Notes: generated by a model from the sequence alone, not told the origin. A DNA stretch of 64,000 nt from Nereocystis luetkeana (GCA_031213475.1 JARUPZ010000017.1:5741548-5805547), one strand, 5' to 3'. Counted from the first letter of the stretch, positions 23,701 through 35,485 are shown. Translations and numbers: made by a program.

Positions 23701-24605
23701 ACTCTTAAGGTGCTTGTAAAAGCCTCTCTGATCGTTGTTCGCTAGGAGTCGTTCGGTTTCGGCAAGGTACGCTTCGAAGTACGCATGCAGTCCTGCGGCA
23801 ATCACCTTCTGCAGGTTCGCACACGCAGATCTCAGGGTCTTCCACGCGGTTCTGTCCCGGGGGTGGGCACGCAAGAATTGTCGTGCATCCTCCGTCGCTG
23901 TCCATGCTGGCATGAATGCGGCCAAGGTTTCGGCAGACTCACACCATCCATGTCTGCGGTGGCGACGTGCAGGGGTTGGGACCTCTTTTTCGACCGCATC
24001 AATAACAGCCGTAGTGAAAAACTCAACCATACCAGACGTATTACGGGGCTGGATAGGCTGGTTGAGAGTGGAGATGACCCTGGAGACTACTCGTTCACGA
24101 CACTTTCCATCGGACATAAAAAGCTGCCTGTCGAACTCCCGGCGTTTCGTCGGTCTACGTATTTGTCTGTTGGGCGCAAAATGGCCACCGAGTCGGACTT
24201 TGATGTACAAGATGTTGTGGTCTGAGTCAGCCTTAGCTGGGGCAGGAGGCTGTGGGACGACTTTCGCATCTTGTACTCTAGGTCGATGGACTTGACGGGT
24301 TAGGATGTAGTCAATCCGCTTACGGTCATTCGGGCCGGTGCCGTTGTGAGTATGCGATATCCCACCCTTGCGCGTGCTGAAAAACGTGTTGGTGAGAGCT
24401 AACTTGCAATTGGTGGCGAACGACAGGAGCCGTCTGGCATTATCGTTACGAACATCACGTCCATACGCTCCCAGCACTCTGCTTTCATCATCACCGCACC
24501 CTTCCTTCCTCTGTCCAGTTCGCGCGTTGGCATCCATCAGTACAAACAGACACTCTTTCGTCGGGGGTTTTTCCACTAAGTACTCCAGCTTCTGCCAGAA
24601 TCCTT
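20710..24605 (-). mobile_element. RTE-like LINE copy B, long ORF, 5'-truncated
   Basis: This is the most complete LINE in the window. The ORF (about 24,605 down to 21,607) has the C-terminal half of an APE endonuclease, then the RT and a long C-terminal region, followed by a 3' UTR of about 0.9 kb (20,722-21,606) and a (TG)n/(CA)n tail at about 20,710-20,721. The 5' end is cut inside the endonuclease. The insertion lies within the 3' end of an older LINE of the same family. Near identity with copy A (11,577-14,440) points to recent activity of the family. Confidence 0.9.
21607..24605 (-). CDS. LINE ORF2: partial APE endonuclease plus reverse transcriptase
   Basis: About 1,000 codons are open. 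The endonuclease remnant shows MDANARTG, a KRIDYILT segment and the SDHN catalytic motif. The RT shows [53 protein letters not shown] and [10 protein letters not shown]. The C-terminal region has [16 protein letters not shown] and [15 protein letters not shown], typical of RTE-type LINEs; the clade is my inference. The RT would make cDNA at a nick cut by the endonuclease. Oddity: in motif A the residue expected to be the first catalytic Asp reads Glu (FIEMQKAYD), as it also does in copy A. The first ATG at 24,636 lies in flanking sequence, so this is not a native start. Confidence 0.85.
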
Positions 24606-24734
24606 CAATCCTACGTAGAAGAGAGAAGATATACAAATTATATGGTCACAAAGCCACGCCACAGAGATACTACAGCGGTACGTTGCCACGTACAAGGGGT
24701 ACCAGGTACCAGTATGCAGTAAGCACAGCAGTGC

Positions 24735-25131
24735 GTGTGTTTGTTCTTCACATTAAACCGTTCTTTCTACCCGTTGACATCCAGCACATCCGTGCCGATT
24801 CTTCAATCCTAGAAGAGATACAAGTTATGTGGTCACAAAGCTACGCCACACAGATACTACGTTGCCACATACCAGGTACTTGTATGCAGTAAGCACTGAA
24901 GTGGGCAATGCAATGCCATGTCATCATACTAGATACGACAGGCACGACATACACAATCTATGAGATAGATAAACGAAAAGAAACAATCAAAGAGGAAACA
25001 GAAACAAAGTAGATTAATCGAAAGAGAAATAGAAAAAAATGAAGGCAAAAACTGGGAGAAACAATCTCCAGTGCCCCCCCCGCAGGCGAGGTGGCCAACA
25101 CTTGGAAAAGAACGAGCTGGAAAAAGAAACG

Positions 25132-25171
<40 letters not shown>

Positions 25172-25420
25172 CTGCTTGTAAACAGAGTAAGACAAAGAAC
25201 CTGGGCAATGCGATGCCATGTCATCATGCTGAATACGAACAGGCACGACATACACATTCTGTGAAACAGAGAAACGAAAGGAAACAATCAAAGCAACGAG
25301 AAACGAAAAACAAAGGAAACAAATCGAAAGAGAAAAAAAAATGAAAGAGAAGAAAAAAAAGAAAAAGTACAGCAGCATAAATATAAAGATTAAATATAAA
25401 TAATAGCACAAACAAACAAT
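24735..25420 (-). mobile_element. LINE 3' end fragments, partly duplicated
   Basis: From 24,735 the family 3' end (TTCTTCACATTAAACCG) reads into the 3' UTR through CCAACACTTGGAAAAG near 25,100. After an (AAC)n run at about 25,134-25,171, a second stretch from about 25,205 repeats the CATGCCATGTCATCATGC and GGCACGACATACAC segment with changes. The region is a decayed, internally repeated LINE tail on the minus strand. Confidence 0.65.
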
Positions 25421-25479
25421 GTTTGATCAGACGTACTGCTAGACGCGAGCTTTATAGAACTACATACTTAGATCACAAC

Positions 25480-27000
25480 CCCTGAGCGTGCTCGGTTGGT
25501 GCATCCCTGGCCTCTCAGAGCTCCCACTTCCAAGCCGCCTCCTTTCATTACTTGCCGGACCTTTCCAGCAGTTCTTTGTTTTCTCGGCCATTTCTTCTTT
25601 TTTTTCTGAGGACCTTTAACAATCTGGGAGAAGGCATCTTTAGGTTGGTAGGCTGTTCGGGTGTTTTGGTTCCTGTTGGGATCAGGATACGGGCGAAGAC
25701 CCAACCCCACCCCTGACTCTAACCCTAACCCTAACCCTAACCCTAACCCTAACCTTGACCCCAAACCGCAGCCAAAACGGGCCAAAACTCGCCCTAAACG
25801 CGGCTGCGCCGAGTTTGCGTCGAACCAGGAAATTTCTCAGTTGCGGACGACGATTCCGAAGTGCAGACCACGCCACACATTTTTCAAGTAAAAAACATCC
25901 CTAAAAATCCCTTCTCCCAACCTGCTAAACCTACTCTTTTTTCTTCTTTCGTTTCGTGTGCGTGCGTGTTCTCCGAGCACGGCATCGCGGGAGGACCCGG
26001 CACCGTCGCGGGTGCCAGCGGGTGCTGGCGGGTAGAGGAGGGGTTGCAATGAGCGCGGTCGCAGCTCCCGTGCCTAGGCGTCGCGTGTGCCTCGAGACAC
26101 GAGGGATGCATGAACGGGCTTTGTCTGGCTTTGATTTATGATTGTTGAAAGAGTATGTACGAGTTTATAAAGGTCGTTCGGATGGGCAATATAATATTCA
26201 AGCGGTGCTTATTTTTGCGGCCACGCTGAAGTTGAAAGAGGGAGGTGTGCAGTTTGAACAACAACGTTATCGAGCTGGCGAACAACGGCCACGGTGAGCA
26301 CTTACTGGACTTCACGCGAGGCGGGCGACGGGGCTGATTGTGGCAGAGAGTGATAAAAGCTTTACCCGGACCGAATCGGTAGCGAGGTGGTCGCGAGAGG
26401 GGCGGGCGGCGTACGAGGCTAAGAGAGAAGCTCTTCTGTGCGTTTTTTTTTCTTTTCTTCTTTTCGACCGGGTGTAAGGTGTGTTCCAATCAGGCAGAAA
26501 AATATTACACGAGAAGGGACGGGGATTTTTTTTCCTTTCCGAGTTTTCGGTTTCATTTTCATCGTTTTTGCTGCTGTGCCATGCTTTCGCTTTTTTCGTA
26601 CATACAGTACAGACATAAAGCATATCGAGAGAAGAAAATAAGTACAGACAGTAGTACCCTACCTGGGGTGTATGTACGTACGTACGACATCCGCGACGCG
26701 AAGCGTATAATATGTGGCATCCAAGCTGATGTCGGAGCTGTTTTTTCCTGAAGCATGGCGGCGGGACTCTTGGCATTATCAAGTCGCCGGTTTGCAATTA
26801 CGATCCTTGAATAAACTATACTCAATCATGGACCTCTCTCTGTTCGCTTCGCATAATTTCATGTACTTTTTTCATTCCTGAGTGAGCGTAGCGGGCGGCG
26901 TAGGCCGCCCGCGTATCGAAGCGCCTTGTACGTACATACGAATGTAGTTCAGTATTTTTGTTTCGTGGCGACCACAGCAACAACAGCGGTACTATTTACG
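25480..27000. repeat. Dispersed repeat R2, copy 1, with telomeric insert
   Basis: Aligns by eye with 59,920-61,000: TGAGCGTGCTCGGTTGGT at the start, GCCAGCGGGTGCTGGCGGG, CGTGTGCCTCGAGACACG, TTTACCCGGACC, and a GC-rich palindrome GGGCGGCGTAGGCCGCCC near 26,890. An extra block of about 0.3 kb, absent from the other copy, holds telomere-like repeats. No coding region is supported. It may be an untranslated or regulatory duplicate or an unclassified element. Confidence 0.6.
25719..25754. repeat. Interstitial telomeric repeat (CCCTAA)n
   Basis: About six tandem CCCTAA units, complement of TTAGGG. They lie inside the block that is missing from the paralogous repeat at 59.9-61 kb. Confidence 0.9.
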
Positions 27001-27350
27001 ATAGGGTTTCAGCCAAGAACCAGGTATACCTGTCGTCACTTTTCGGCCAAAATCAGTTATTACATCCTAAAAACAAGTATAAAGCACACCCCAGGAGCCC
27101 TGCTATTGGCCAGGCTGACGCTGACATCGTTCGAAATAAATAGTACCAGGGTAGGTAACTGGTTTTGGCTCGAAAAGGCCAAGCAGGTACATACTTACTT
27201 GACGCTTGACGCACCAATCTGTCTTGCTTTCAGCTGATTTCGGACAATCGGAGAGACGATAGTAGTATAGATATACGTACACTGTTTTTCTCTCCGTGTG
27301 CGTCTGCCCTCCCTCGGTTGAACTTTTTTTCTATTAACGTCGGTACTCAT
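27001..27350. other. Unassigned stretch
   Basis: AT-rich DNA between repeat R2 and a SINE. No gene or repeat is recognised. Confidence 0.4.
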
Positions 27351-27696
27351 GGTCGCCCCGGTGGTTCAAGTGGTTAACCTCGAATTCTACTTGTTTACGT
27401 CCCGGGTTCGAGCCCCAGGTGGGTCGGACTTTTGACTTTATTTGCAAAAATGAAAATAAAAAAGGATTCAATTGTTGAGAGCGCTTTGCAGCGTGGGTAG
27501 GCACAATTCGATGCGAGTCGACGAGGGAAGAAAAGGCTGCAATTTCTCGCGATAAAAATGAAGGCACGTACCGTAGCGGGAAGGTGGGAGAAGAGCCTGC
27601 TATGCGACCCCGGATCTGAGTTACGAGTTGGAAGGAGAGAGAAGAAGAAGATGTGCGAAGATAATGAATGGGATGAGCAAAAAAGAAGAAAAAAAT
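27351..27696 (+). mobile_element. tRNA-headed SINE, copy F
   Basis: Plus-strand copy starting GGTCGCCCCGGTGGTTCAAG at 27,351, with B-box GGGTTCGAGCCC near 27,403 and an A-rich tail ending at about 27,696. Same family as the 10.4-16.5 kb copies, in the opposite orientation. Confidence 0.87.
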
Positions 27697-28158
27697 GTAT
27701 ATATACCTCAGTGCTGAGTTGACATAAATGCACCATTCGATCTTGTGACGAACAGGGTCGGATCAATGCCAAGTGGTGCAGGGAAAAAAAGCAATGCCGA
27801 GGGTCAGTTCTCAGTGTTTGTATATATATGTCTCCACTAGTAGCTCGCATTATAGACCAACTTTAATACTGGTAGCATTTTTTAGAGAGTGTTATTATTA
27901 TGGTTGTCTTTTTCAGCCGTCTAGTCTGAAGCCCAAAACCCAGAACCAACTATCATTATGGGCCAGGAAATCATCGGTGCTTTGGAACTCAGTTAGTTGC
28001 TGCTGGAGGGGGCAGAAATCAGCCTAGTTCTGAGAGGTCTCTCTTATTTGTCAGAACTGAGATTACCTTGATTTTGTTAACGATATAGTACTGCTGCCCT
28101 TCATCTGCCCAGTTGCCAAGTACCCAATACCGACGCCGATATCACACCTATCTATGCC

Positions 28159-28513
28159 GGTCGCCCCGGTGGTTCAAGTGGCTAACCTCGAATTCTACTT
28201 GTGTTCGAGTCCTGGGTTCGAGCCCCAGGTGGGTCGGACCTTTGACTCCATCAATTATTTGCAAAAATAAAAATGAAAAGGATTCAATCGTTGAGAGCGC
28301 CTGGCAGCGTGGGTAGGCACAATTCGATGCGAGTCGACGAGGGAAGAAAAGGCTGAAATCTTCTCGCGATAAGAATAAAGGCACGTACCGTAGCGGGAAG
28401 GGGGTAGGAGAGCCTGCTATGTGACCCCGGATCTGAGTTACGAGTTGGAAGGAGAGAGAGAAGAAGACGTGCGAAGATGATAAATGGGATGAGCAATAAA
28501 AAAAATAAAAAAA
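28159..28513 (+). mobile_element. tRNA-headed SINE, copy G
   Basis: Plus-strand copy with head at 28,159 and A-rich tail to 28,513. It carries a small insertion before the TTTGCAAAAATAAA segment. The DNA between copies F and G (27,697-28,158) and from 28,514 to about 28,930 shows no supported feature. Confidence 0.87.
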
Positions 28514-28974
28514 ACTACGGCGAGCTGTACCTACTTCCAAAGGCGGTTGTGCAGAAGAGATGGCCTGTTCTGCAGATGATAGATCAACGATCTGTGCTCC
28601 ACTTTAAACGGTGATTTCTACCTGTCGGCATGATGGTATCTATGTGCTGGTATCGTATCTATTGTCGGGTCGTCGCCGAATAGGCTTGCCTGATATTTCA
28701 CATTTCCCTTGCTTCTTAGTTCTTATCTCTGACTATGACATCCGTTCGCATCCTTACTACGGTAGTGAATACTCTGTGTGGCAATGTTTCCTGAACCACA
28801 TTGTGGCACACCCCCTGCGGAGTTCTTATTTTCATGTTTATTTTTCGAATTTTGTTTTATAGTTTTTTGTTTAATTTCTTTTAACGGATGTCTATGTCGT
28901 GCCTGTCCTAGCCGGAAGGATGACACGACATTGCATTCTCTCTTTCATATGGTATATATGTTGCTTGTCGTATC

Positions 28975-31900
28975 CAGTATGGTAACAAGTCCAGCTCGAC
29001 AAGTTTCGTGTTCTCCACAACATTGAACCGGTTTTTCTACCCGTCGGCATCCAACGCAACCAGTGTACGTGCTGTGTCTTCTACTTACCTGGAGCGAGTC
29101 AATGCGGTCACAATTGTAGTGTTTACGACAGGCGTGACATAGACATTCTACGAAAGAGAAAGACGAAAAAAAAAACGAAACGCAACTCGGAAGAGGGGGA
29201 ACAAGAAAATGCCGTGCCCCCTCGCAGGGGATTTGTCAGACACAACAGAACTACGAGTATCTGTGAACAAACAACACTACTCCATGTAAACAGAGTAAAT
29301 ATTTTACTATCGGTCAGACGAATAAGGGAAACCACAGACGAACCGAAGCACAAAAAAAAAAAAAAACACGTAGCGGCACCAGTTTGTGGTACAAGCAAGT
29401 AGCATGGCCAACTCTACCTTACTATTAATAGTCGGGCTGGTACCTTGCTACCCTGTCTGCCGTCTCTGCCCTGGAAGCGTATCACAATACGAAGCAAGCA
29501 AAGCAGGCTCATCATCCACCCACGTCACGAGCCACCCGCCACGAAGGACAAGAAGGAAGACAATCGAAACTAACGACAAGATAACCAAGGAGGGTCGGAG
29601 CATTGCTACTCTTCTTACTCCATACCTGGTATATATCAATGGAGTATCGCAGTGATTGTTTCTTCGTATAAAATCATCTTTTCTACCCAGGTTTGTCGAT
29701 AGAGCCAGTGTCCGTCCTGATTCCTCCTGCTCAGAGCGTGAGCGGAAGTGAAATAAATAACGAAATACCCGCCAACTCATGGGTCAAGCAAGTAAAATGC
29801 CAGCGTACCGAGTACGAGACCACAACACAAGCAAGACAAGAAAAGAAAGGATAAAAACAAGGTATGGAGTGAAACATAAAACAAACGACGCGAGGAAAGG
29901 CTGCTATCAATCGAAGAAAGGCCTTCGTACTCGGGAAGGACAGATGGTACCTGTCACGGACGAAACAACGCGAAGAAGAGAAGGATGCCAGCATAAGCAG
30001 GAAACAAAGGGAGAGACAAAGCGAAAAGGAAGAAGGAAAATAAAAGGGAGAGCAAGAGGACATGAGGCGGTGATATTAACAACATGGGTGCCCGTCTGAC
30101 GTAGAGAATCGATCCGGGAACCTAGCCACGCCCTGTGTCGTCTCCTCCCCAACCCCGTCCAAGAATCAGTACCGCCGCTGTCGCGCACCCCCCCCATTGA
30201 ACTTCAACACAAACAAATTGAAAATCTGCGAGACTGCAAGAGCTAGTCGAACCGATACCTGGTCGCCCGATCTATCATTTCGTTTTGAAAACTCGTCGAC
30301 AGCTGTACCTATATTATACCCAGTTGCCCCCCCACCACTCCTGTCCTTGTCACCGTCCTTGGCGTCCTCAGCTGCGTGGCGCAACCGTCATGTCTGCGTC
30401 TCGTCCCTGTCTGACGTCGCCATGTGGAACACTCCGCCGCTTCGACGACTTCCCGGTAACACGTCCCGTTCGTATTAGCCGCCCTCGGCCATAACACGGT
30501 CTCTACTCCGAACGGCAAAGGGGAGCTTTCCGTGGAGCCCTCGGTGGCTTGAAACACCCTGAGGTCGTCTGCTAGACATTGGGCCCAGTTAGTTTCTGTT
30601 CGGCCTGGTACAGGGTTCAATCCTCCACCTATCGCCACAAACAGCACTTGGCGGGGCAGTAGCTCGTTGGGCATTCGCTGTAGGGCTCCCGCAAACAAGA
30701 GGTGTTTTCTGGAAATGGTCGTCCCAACGCCCTCTCAATGTGCCTTTTTGAGGGTATTGGCGTACGAGATGAGGTGGTCAGTGCGTAGTGGGCGCTGTAG
30801 GCCAATCATCCGTCGGAGGAGTTCGTGGTGTGCCGTTCGGAGAGCAGCGAATTGCTCCTGGTTAAAAGCGCGCGTCCCACACCCGTATCGCAGGGTATCC
30901 ATCACCTCAGCCTTTAGCATGCGCACTTTTAGAGAGAACGGAGTATCTTCCGTATCATACAGCTCCCGTTTCAACTGATTGTAGTATGCCCATGGGAGCC
31001 GGATCCGTCGTGTGATATCTGGCATATTTACAGCGCTTTCGACGACAAGACCGCCCTGGTATAGACCCGCATCGTCTGTCTATACCTCTGATCCATTGTT
31101 TAGATGCCGAACGGTGAAGTCTGGGGTGCCTGGTTCGGCGAACGAAACCGCACGATCCCCGTGTTCTTTGAGGGTACGGTGAGGTCTGATGCTTCGAAAA
31201 CGGGTACAATGACAGCCATCATCTTCGCAAGGTCTTCCACCGACTTGTTAGACACGAGGTTGCATCGTCCGCGCACAGCATGCGCCACACTTTGAACGCT
31301 GTACGCAGCACTTGTCACGGGCATCGTGCCCAAGGCGTGCGCGGTAACAAAGGTTGGAGATCATGGGATCGGCGACGTTGGCGTCGGGCTCGGTGCGTGT
31401 TTCGGCCATGGCAGAGCCGGTGGTCGCGACGGAAGCTCCATGAAGTGGAAGCATGTGGCGACGGGCCCGTATTGGGGGGGCTGGTTCAGTGGGCGAATCC
31501 TGGCGCCATGAGCGCGACCGCGCAGCTTCGTCGTCCAAACCGGGGGGGGGTGTCTGTGTCTACGCTCCGATTGCGTTGGGACGTATCTCAAGTACAAGTA
31601 TCGCTTGCAGAGGGGAAACATGGGATATCCCGGCACGATGCAGATCGACCAAGCTTCATCAATGGGCAATTACCCTCCCGGGTACGAGGCACACAAAAAA
31701 CTGCTCGCTCCTCGCCTAGTTCCTTCCCACTAAATGGCACTCTTCAGGTGCTTGCAGAATCCCCTCTGGTCGTGATTCGCTAGGAATCGTTCGGTTTCGA
31801 CGAGGCACTCTTCGAAGTACGCGTGCAGTCCTGCGCCAATCACCCCCGCCAGGTTCGCACACGCAGATCTCAGCGTCGTTCATGCGGTTCTATCCCAGCG

Positions 31901-32030
31901 GTGGGCACGGGAGAATTGCCGCGCATCCTCCCCTGCTGTCCATGCGAATGTCCATACGGTCATCGTTTACGAAGGCAGATTCACACCATCCATGTCTTCG
32001 GTGGCGACGTGGAGGCGGTAGTCAGCATTT
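28975..32030 (-). mobile_element. Old, decayed RTE-like LINE, minus strand
   Basis: Starting from the 3' side, 28,975-29,560 is a diverged form of the family 3' end and UTR (ACCCGTCGGCATCCAACGC, CTGGTACCTTGCTACCCTGT). ORF2 pieces follow: 30,170-30,700 (NWAQCLADDLRVFQATEG), 30,735-31,025 ([17 protein letters not shown]) and about 31,100-31,270 (SVEDLAKMMAVIVPVFEAS). A block at about 31,735-31,940 matches the region between endonuclease and RT of copy B. Most of the RT core is missing and the frames are interrupted many times. Shared wording with the 8.4-kb copy (ADDLRVFQATEGSTESSP) places both in the older subfamily. Confidence 0.75.
30166..31333 (-). pseudogene. Decayed LINE ORF2 C-terminal region
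   Basis: Three pieces in different frames encode the region after the YADD box and the C-terminal tail of ORF2. The order matches copy B. No functional product is expected. Confidence 0.7.
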
Positions 32031-32514
32031 GTTGTGAACCGGAAACCGAAAGTCGGTTTTGTCGATCCGGTTTTAGTCGAGTTTTCCAACCGAAAACCGA
32101 GTTTTTACAGTCGATTTTTCGTTTGGAAATAAAACGAAACAGGAATTCCGACTCGTGTCTCTCGGTCGTTTTATTATACCCTGCCCCCTACCCGAATAAC
32201 GTCTCCATATCTGTATGGAAACCCCTTTATTATTGTTGGGGCACCCCGCACGCAACTAGAATTGCACCCCGTCTGACTGAACAACGGGTACCCGCCACCG
32301 GAACCGTCCCGGTCCAACTCACGGAACCGCGGGTATTTGTACACCCGGTACCCGGGTACCCGTCAATTGTTCTATGTGCAGGCCCCAAGACTCAGATATA
32401 TGTTGATTTACACTGCAGCAGCCGTGCCTCTCGCCTCTCGCCCCTGCAGGCTACGGACCGAGAATATAGAATACCCCTATTAATATCTGCCTTGCCTACT
32501 GCACCGACGCTCCA

Positions 32515-32760
32515 AAGCTACAGGGGCAGCAAATAGTGTATGGTAACCCGGGTACCCGGGTACCCGGGTACCCGTGTCCGCCTTATCACCATGCCGCTCG
32601 AACGCAATCAGGCGAGCAAATAGTGTATGGTAACCCGGGCGGGTACTCGGGTACCCGGGTACCCAGATAGACGTGTCCGCCTCATCCGCCGCCGCTCGAA
32701 CGCTAAAGGGGATCAAATCGTGTATGGGTACCTGGGTACCCGGATACTAGTGTGTCCTTG
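32515..32760. repeat. About 105-bp tandem repeat with GGGTACCC runs
   Basis: Two and a part units share CAAATAGTGTATGGTAACCC, then runs of self-complementary GGGTACCC, then GTGTCCGCC and CCGCTCGAACGC. Smaller GGGTACCC clusters precede it at about 32,285-32,370. The runs can form hairpins. No coding role is visible. Confidence 0.75.
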
Positions 32761-35214
32761 GCGTCTTGTGGCGTCTTCACGCTGCCTCGAAAGTGGCTCC
32801 ATGCCTTGTCCATAGTGACTTCATGGCGTCTCCACGGTGACTCCAGTGTGTCCGTTGTGTGTCAATGATGGGTCCATGGTGGGACCATGGTGAGGCCACG
32901 ACGTTGCGCCAACGTGCTTATTTCGTGAGGTTAAAAACAATTTCAGCAAGGACCCAACACAGGCTACATAAAAGCCTATCGACTTGGAAAACAAACAACT
33001 ACAATAAATATGTGCGCGCCCCGCTGTGCCAGTATGCAAGAGCTCGATGCCACACCGAGTTGTGGCAAGCTATTCAGTATCACAAACTTCGTTTAAACTT
33101 TACAAATTCCTCTGTAATACCCATAATAATACTTTGCGAAGCGTTAGTACCACACATATTCATGAAAAAAAAGTAAAACACAGCGCTCGGACGTCGGCAG
33201 AAAAGGACGGGAATAGGGGCAAAACATAACATAAAACATCGAGCAAAATCAAACGTGCGCTCAGGGCGCTGATTCCGGAAAACGAGGAAACAATGCTCTG
33301 ATATACCAGGTAATTGGTAAGAAAGAGCAGTTGTTAGTTGTATGTCTAGTGTATGATAGCTGCAAATCTACAGAGGGGCGGGACACAGAGACTAGATAAA
33401 AAGACAAGCAGAGGACAGTGACGTTAGTTACGCAAAAAACACGAGAGAAAAAAAAGGTGGCCTAAACCACGATTCAACGTTGACCCTATGAAGGGTGCTT
33501 CCGTCGAAGAATGGCGGAGTACGAACGGATAACTTCGACTAAAAAGGGGAAAAGATGGACCCAACAAACGAAAAAAACAGGACATACATGTAACGGAATC
33601 TAGTGTATGTATGTAGTCGTCGGACGTCTCGACTAGAAAGACGGCAAGGTTCACGCTTCGGCGGGTTCCTTGACATCGTTGGCCGTGCCAGTTGCTGCTG
33701 CTACGCATGCTGCAATGCCTCTCCCTGTCCCTCTCGCCTTGAGCCTTGAGTTCAACCAAGTGAGCCATCCCACAGCAGTAGGGGTGCACCAGAGGTTCCT
33801 GAGCCCCTAGCATTAGGAGCTCAGTATCTCACCCGATAAAGTACTTGGAAAAAAAATCGTTCGTGCCACCTGACCGGCACCTGTCTGTATGCGCTAGTCC
33901 TAAAACGAATACAGGAGTAAAGTTTTCATGCTCACTGGTAGTCCCTCAGTTAAGGAACTCGATTGGTCAGAAACCTTTGTCCCAACAAAGTGCAACCCCT
34001 ACCGTGGGGTGACAGTATTAGGTTGCTCGTTTGTGCTCGAAGACCTCGTCGTTGCCCCACTCGCTCACAATCCCTACCGGCTCGTAACGACTCTAAAAGG
34101 GCACGTATCTGTCGCTACCCCAACACGTATCAACCACTTGTCCGTGTTGTTAGCTGTCAGCATCAACGTTTCCGATTCGGCGGGAAACTCGAACAACGAT
34201 AGGTCGTGTGTGAGACATCGCTTCCGCCTCGCTTTCCCGCCCGGGTTGTCTTCTCGTCACCCCCTTCCTTGCAAAACGCGTAAGTAACTCGCTTTGCGAA
34301 CCTCTGGTTACACATACATACGAGCCACGAAACCCAAGAAAACATTCCTCATTTCGCGAAGGAACCGTGGTATCGACCCTCTGACAGTAGCTGGCCAGCG
34401 CATGTGCGTAGAATCACGCCTCATTACTGTTCTCGTAGTTTGGCAGCGCTTCAGAGAGCGAACGTACAGCAGTGTTGGCCGGTGTATTTGTCTTTGGAGT
34501 GCCAAAAACCTACTACGATACTGATGATGTGGGTATTCTCGGTTTTCGGCTTCCATTTGCTTGCTGTAACGTTGACTTCTTTCTAATCGATCAACTACTA
34601 CAGCTTCTTATTTTTGGTAGGTTTCGACCAGCTGGAGGTTTGGGGGGCATTCGACACGATGAGCATGCAATCATGGTGGAACAATAGCGTCAATCAATGT
34701 GCGCTAAAAAGTGGAAATTACTGCACACCAACCATTTGGTATTGATGGCGGGCTGGTGCTCGGTGAGCCTTCCGAAGTGCTTGAGATGGTGGGCTTGCCC
34801 CTCGTGATTGGAAGTGGCAGTGTCGGGGTCAAGGCACTCAGCAGAAGGAGCATTTTGAGGTGGCAGGAGGTGGGGTAACACGGGAGGGGGACTTCCCATA
34901 GTACGGTCAGCAGCTGTAGACGCGAGCTAGAATATGGGTAGCACATATCGGCAACCATAATTCTGGCTGACGGGGTTCCTCACCTGATTCTCAAACTGCC
35001 CAATATTGATGCACTACAATTTGTTCTCCAACAACAGTTTCGCGTTTTGCAGTGATAACGTAGATGCTATGTATCTAGATGATGGGATCGCGCATCACAG
35101 CTGTATCATACGTAGTCGTTTCTCGGGTAAGATACAGAGCTGCCCAGGTGAGAAGCCTCTCAAGAAATGCTGCCGTAGGTGCATCCCTGTCGTTCATGTA
35201 ACAGTAGTAGTAAT
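32761..35214. other. Unassigned stretch left of the copia element
   Basis: No gene is supported. A fragment near 33,820-33,900 (CTCAGTATCTCACCCGATAA) resembles dispersed repeat R1. The rest, including the short frames at 33.9-35 kb, lacks recognisable domains or paired splice sites. Confidence 0.45.
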
Positions 35215-35219
35215 GAGCA

Positions 35220-35485
35220 TGTTGATTGATCTCTAAAGGTATAGACGCAGCTGGCACGGGAACGCGTGGTTGACTCCAGACAATAACACGGAACTTCTCT
35301 TATATATATTATTACGTATCAGTGCTGTCGAGTGACTCAGGTGGCGGCGCATCCACACGATTATCCATCACATTGCAGGCACAATTAATCTCCCGCTCTT
35401 ATAATCCCACATCAATATATGGAACTCCCTGATTATCAGATACTAAATGAAACATCTACGTCGTGTCTATTGAGCACAGTCAATA
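35220..35485 (-). repeat. Copia 3' LTR
   Basis: 266 bp, TGTTGATTGATC to CACAGTCAATA on the plus strand. The target-site copy GAGCA lies at 35,215-35,219. Confidence 0.92.

Larger units (their letters stand above)
20668..24745 (-). mobile_element. Older LINE 3' end split by LINE copy B
   Basis: About 45 bp at 20,668-20,712 match the family 3' end up to TGTCCGTG. The next expected bases, ATTCTTCAATCC onwards, appear only after LINE copy B, from about 24,605 to 24,733. An old LINE tail was therefore the target into which copy B inserted. A further 3' end then starts at about 24,735. Confidence 0.65.

Noticed and set aside
25480-27000. True chromosome end or subtelomere at the telomeric repeats
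   Set aside because: Only about six units, flanked on both sides by dispersed repeats and other sequence.
27351-27430. tRNA gene at the SINE heads
   Set aside because: A- and B-box are present, but the sequence does not close into a full cloverleaf by eye, and it is always joined to the SINE body and tail.
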